Below are positions 5,856 to 6,219 of a stretch of 6,219 nt of DNA, one piece after another. Every line of letters starts with the position of its first letter. Within the stretch, counting starts at the first letter, position 1. The notes beneath the pieces are model-generated. The model was not told the origin of the DNA. It worked only from the letters and a program-made list of their open reading frames with translations, and ran no database searches. Origin of the DNA: an uncultured Planctomycetaceae bacterium (GTDB lineage Bacteria > Planctomycetota > Planctomycetia > Pirellulales > UBA1268). The stretch spans positions 1-6,219 of the forward strand of contig CALCGM010000391.1 in NCBI GenBank assembly GCA_937900985.1. The letters run 5' to 3'. The translations under genes were made by a program, and so were the position numbers.

Positions 5856-6219
5856 TTGTTCGCAAACTCGACGAAATCATCGGCAGTGATCGGGAGGTGT
5901 CGGGAGAGACCTGGACGAGCCGGCGGCTTCTCCTGAGGGGCGACGGGATGGGTTTCTCGATGCACGACACCCTGATCCATGCCGGCACGACCACCCACAT
6001 GGAATACCGCAACCACCTCGAGGCCGTGTATTGCATCGAAGGAAAGGGAACGGTTGAGGTGGCGTCGACGGGGGAGGTCTTTCCCATCACCGCCGGCACC
6101 CTCTACGCCCTCGACAAGCACGACAAGCATGTGCTCGTCGCAGAAGAAACGATGCGGATGGTGTGTGTGTTTAACCCGCCGCTGACCGGACTGGAAACCC
6201 ATGATGCGAGCGGTGCCTA
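5852..6219 (+). CDS. ectC: L-ectoine synthase EctC (3' partial)
   Basis: Last enzyme of the pathway: a cupin-fold, iron-dependent hydrolyase that closes the ring of N-gamma-acetyl-L-2,4-diaminobutyrate, with loss of water, to give ectoine. The frame is open from the ATG at 5852 to the right edge: 122 full codons plus two bases (TA, probably a Tyr codon). EctC proteins are about 130 residues, so only a handful of residues should be missing. Diagnostic sequence is MIVRKLDEIIGSDREV (1-16), WTSRRLLL (21-28), NHLEAVYCIEG (54-64), GTLYALDKHDKH (82-93) and MVCVFNPPLTG (103-113). The iron ligands known from Paenibacillus lautus EctC (Glu57, Tyr85, His93) are all present at the same numbers here, so the enzyme looks functional. 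The start overlaps the ectB stop by 4 nt. Whether ectD or an aspartokinase gene follows cannot be seen. Confidence 0.96.
   Translation, partial: MIVRKLDEIIGSDREVSGETWTSRRLLLRGDGMGFSMHDTLIHAGTTTHMEYRNHLEAVYCIEGKGTVEVASTGEVFPITAGTLYALDKHDKHVLVAEETMRMVCVFNPPLTGLETHDASGA

Noticed and set aside
5621..6202. Minus-strand open frame of 193 codons opposite ectB and ectC
   Set aside because: It is antisense to two well-defined ect genes, including all iron-ligand codons of ectC; no domain is recognisable.
1..6219. tRNA, rRNA, CRISPR array, insertion sequence or integration site
   Set aside because: I saw no regularly spaced repeats, transposase-like frames, terminal inverted repeats with target duplications, or tRNA-like cloverleaf sequences; nearly all bases are explained by seven genes.

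Overview
This window is an ectoine (compatible-solute) locus from a high-GC, Gram-negative-style bacterium, probably from a saline habitat. The evidence is a divergent arrangement of a tripartite TRAP transporter on the minus strand and the ectoine biosynthesis genes ectA-ectB-ectC on the plus strand. A CmcI-type (cephalosporin hydroxylase family, class I methyltransferase fold) gene sits between them. The phylum cannot be fixed from this sequence alone. The mix of good and very weak ribosome-binding sites and the lipoprotein-type solute receptor would suit a planctomycete or a similar marine lineage, but that is a guess.

Layout. Positions 1-975 (minus) hold the TRAP solute-binding protein, whose C-terminus runs off the left edge. 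Positions 981-2279 (minus) hold the large 12-TM permease subunit DctM, and 2276-2914 (minus) the small 4-TM subunit DctQ. They read Q-M-P, with a 4-nt ATGA overlap between Q and M and a 5-nt gap between M and P, so this is one tightly coupled operon. Positions 2915-3007 are the divergent control region, with a perfect GAGAG-A-CTCTC palindrome just upstream of the plus-strand gene. Positions 3008-3823 (plus) hold the CmcI-like gene. Positions 3824-3997 are non-coding, with two small hairpins. Positions 3998-4588 hold ectA (GTG start), 4575-5855 ectB, and 5852 to the right edge ectC, which lacks only a short C-terminal end.

How the genes work together. EctB transaminates aspartate-semialdehyde to L-2,4-diaminobutyrate, EctA N-gamma-acetylates it, and EctC cyclises the product to ectoine. 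The TRAP receptor resembles the ectoine receptor TeaA of Halomonas as I remember that sequence. The divergent transporter therefore most likely recovers leaked ectoine or imports external ectoine/hydroxyectoine, pairing synthesis with uptake. The role of the CmcI-like protein is unknown. Its putative metal-site residues appear intact, and its position makes it a candidate tailoring enzyme or an accessory protein of the ectoine system. No ectD (hydroxylase), ask_ect (aspartokinase) or ectR regulator lies inside the window; they could lie beyond either edge.
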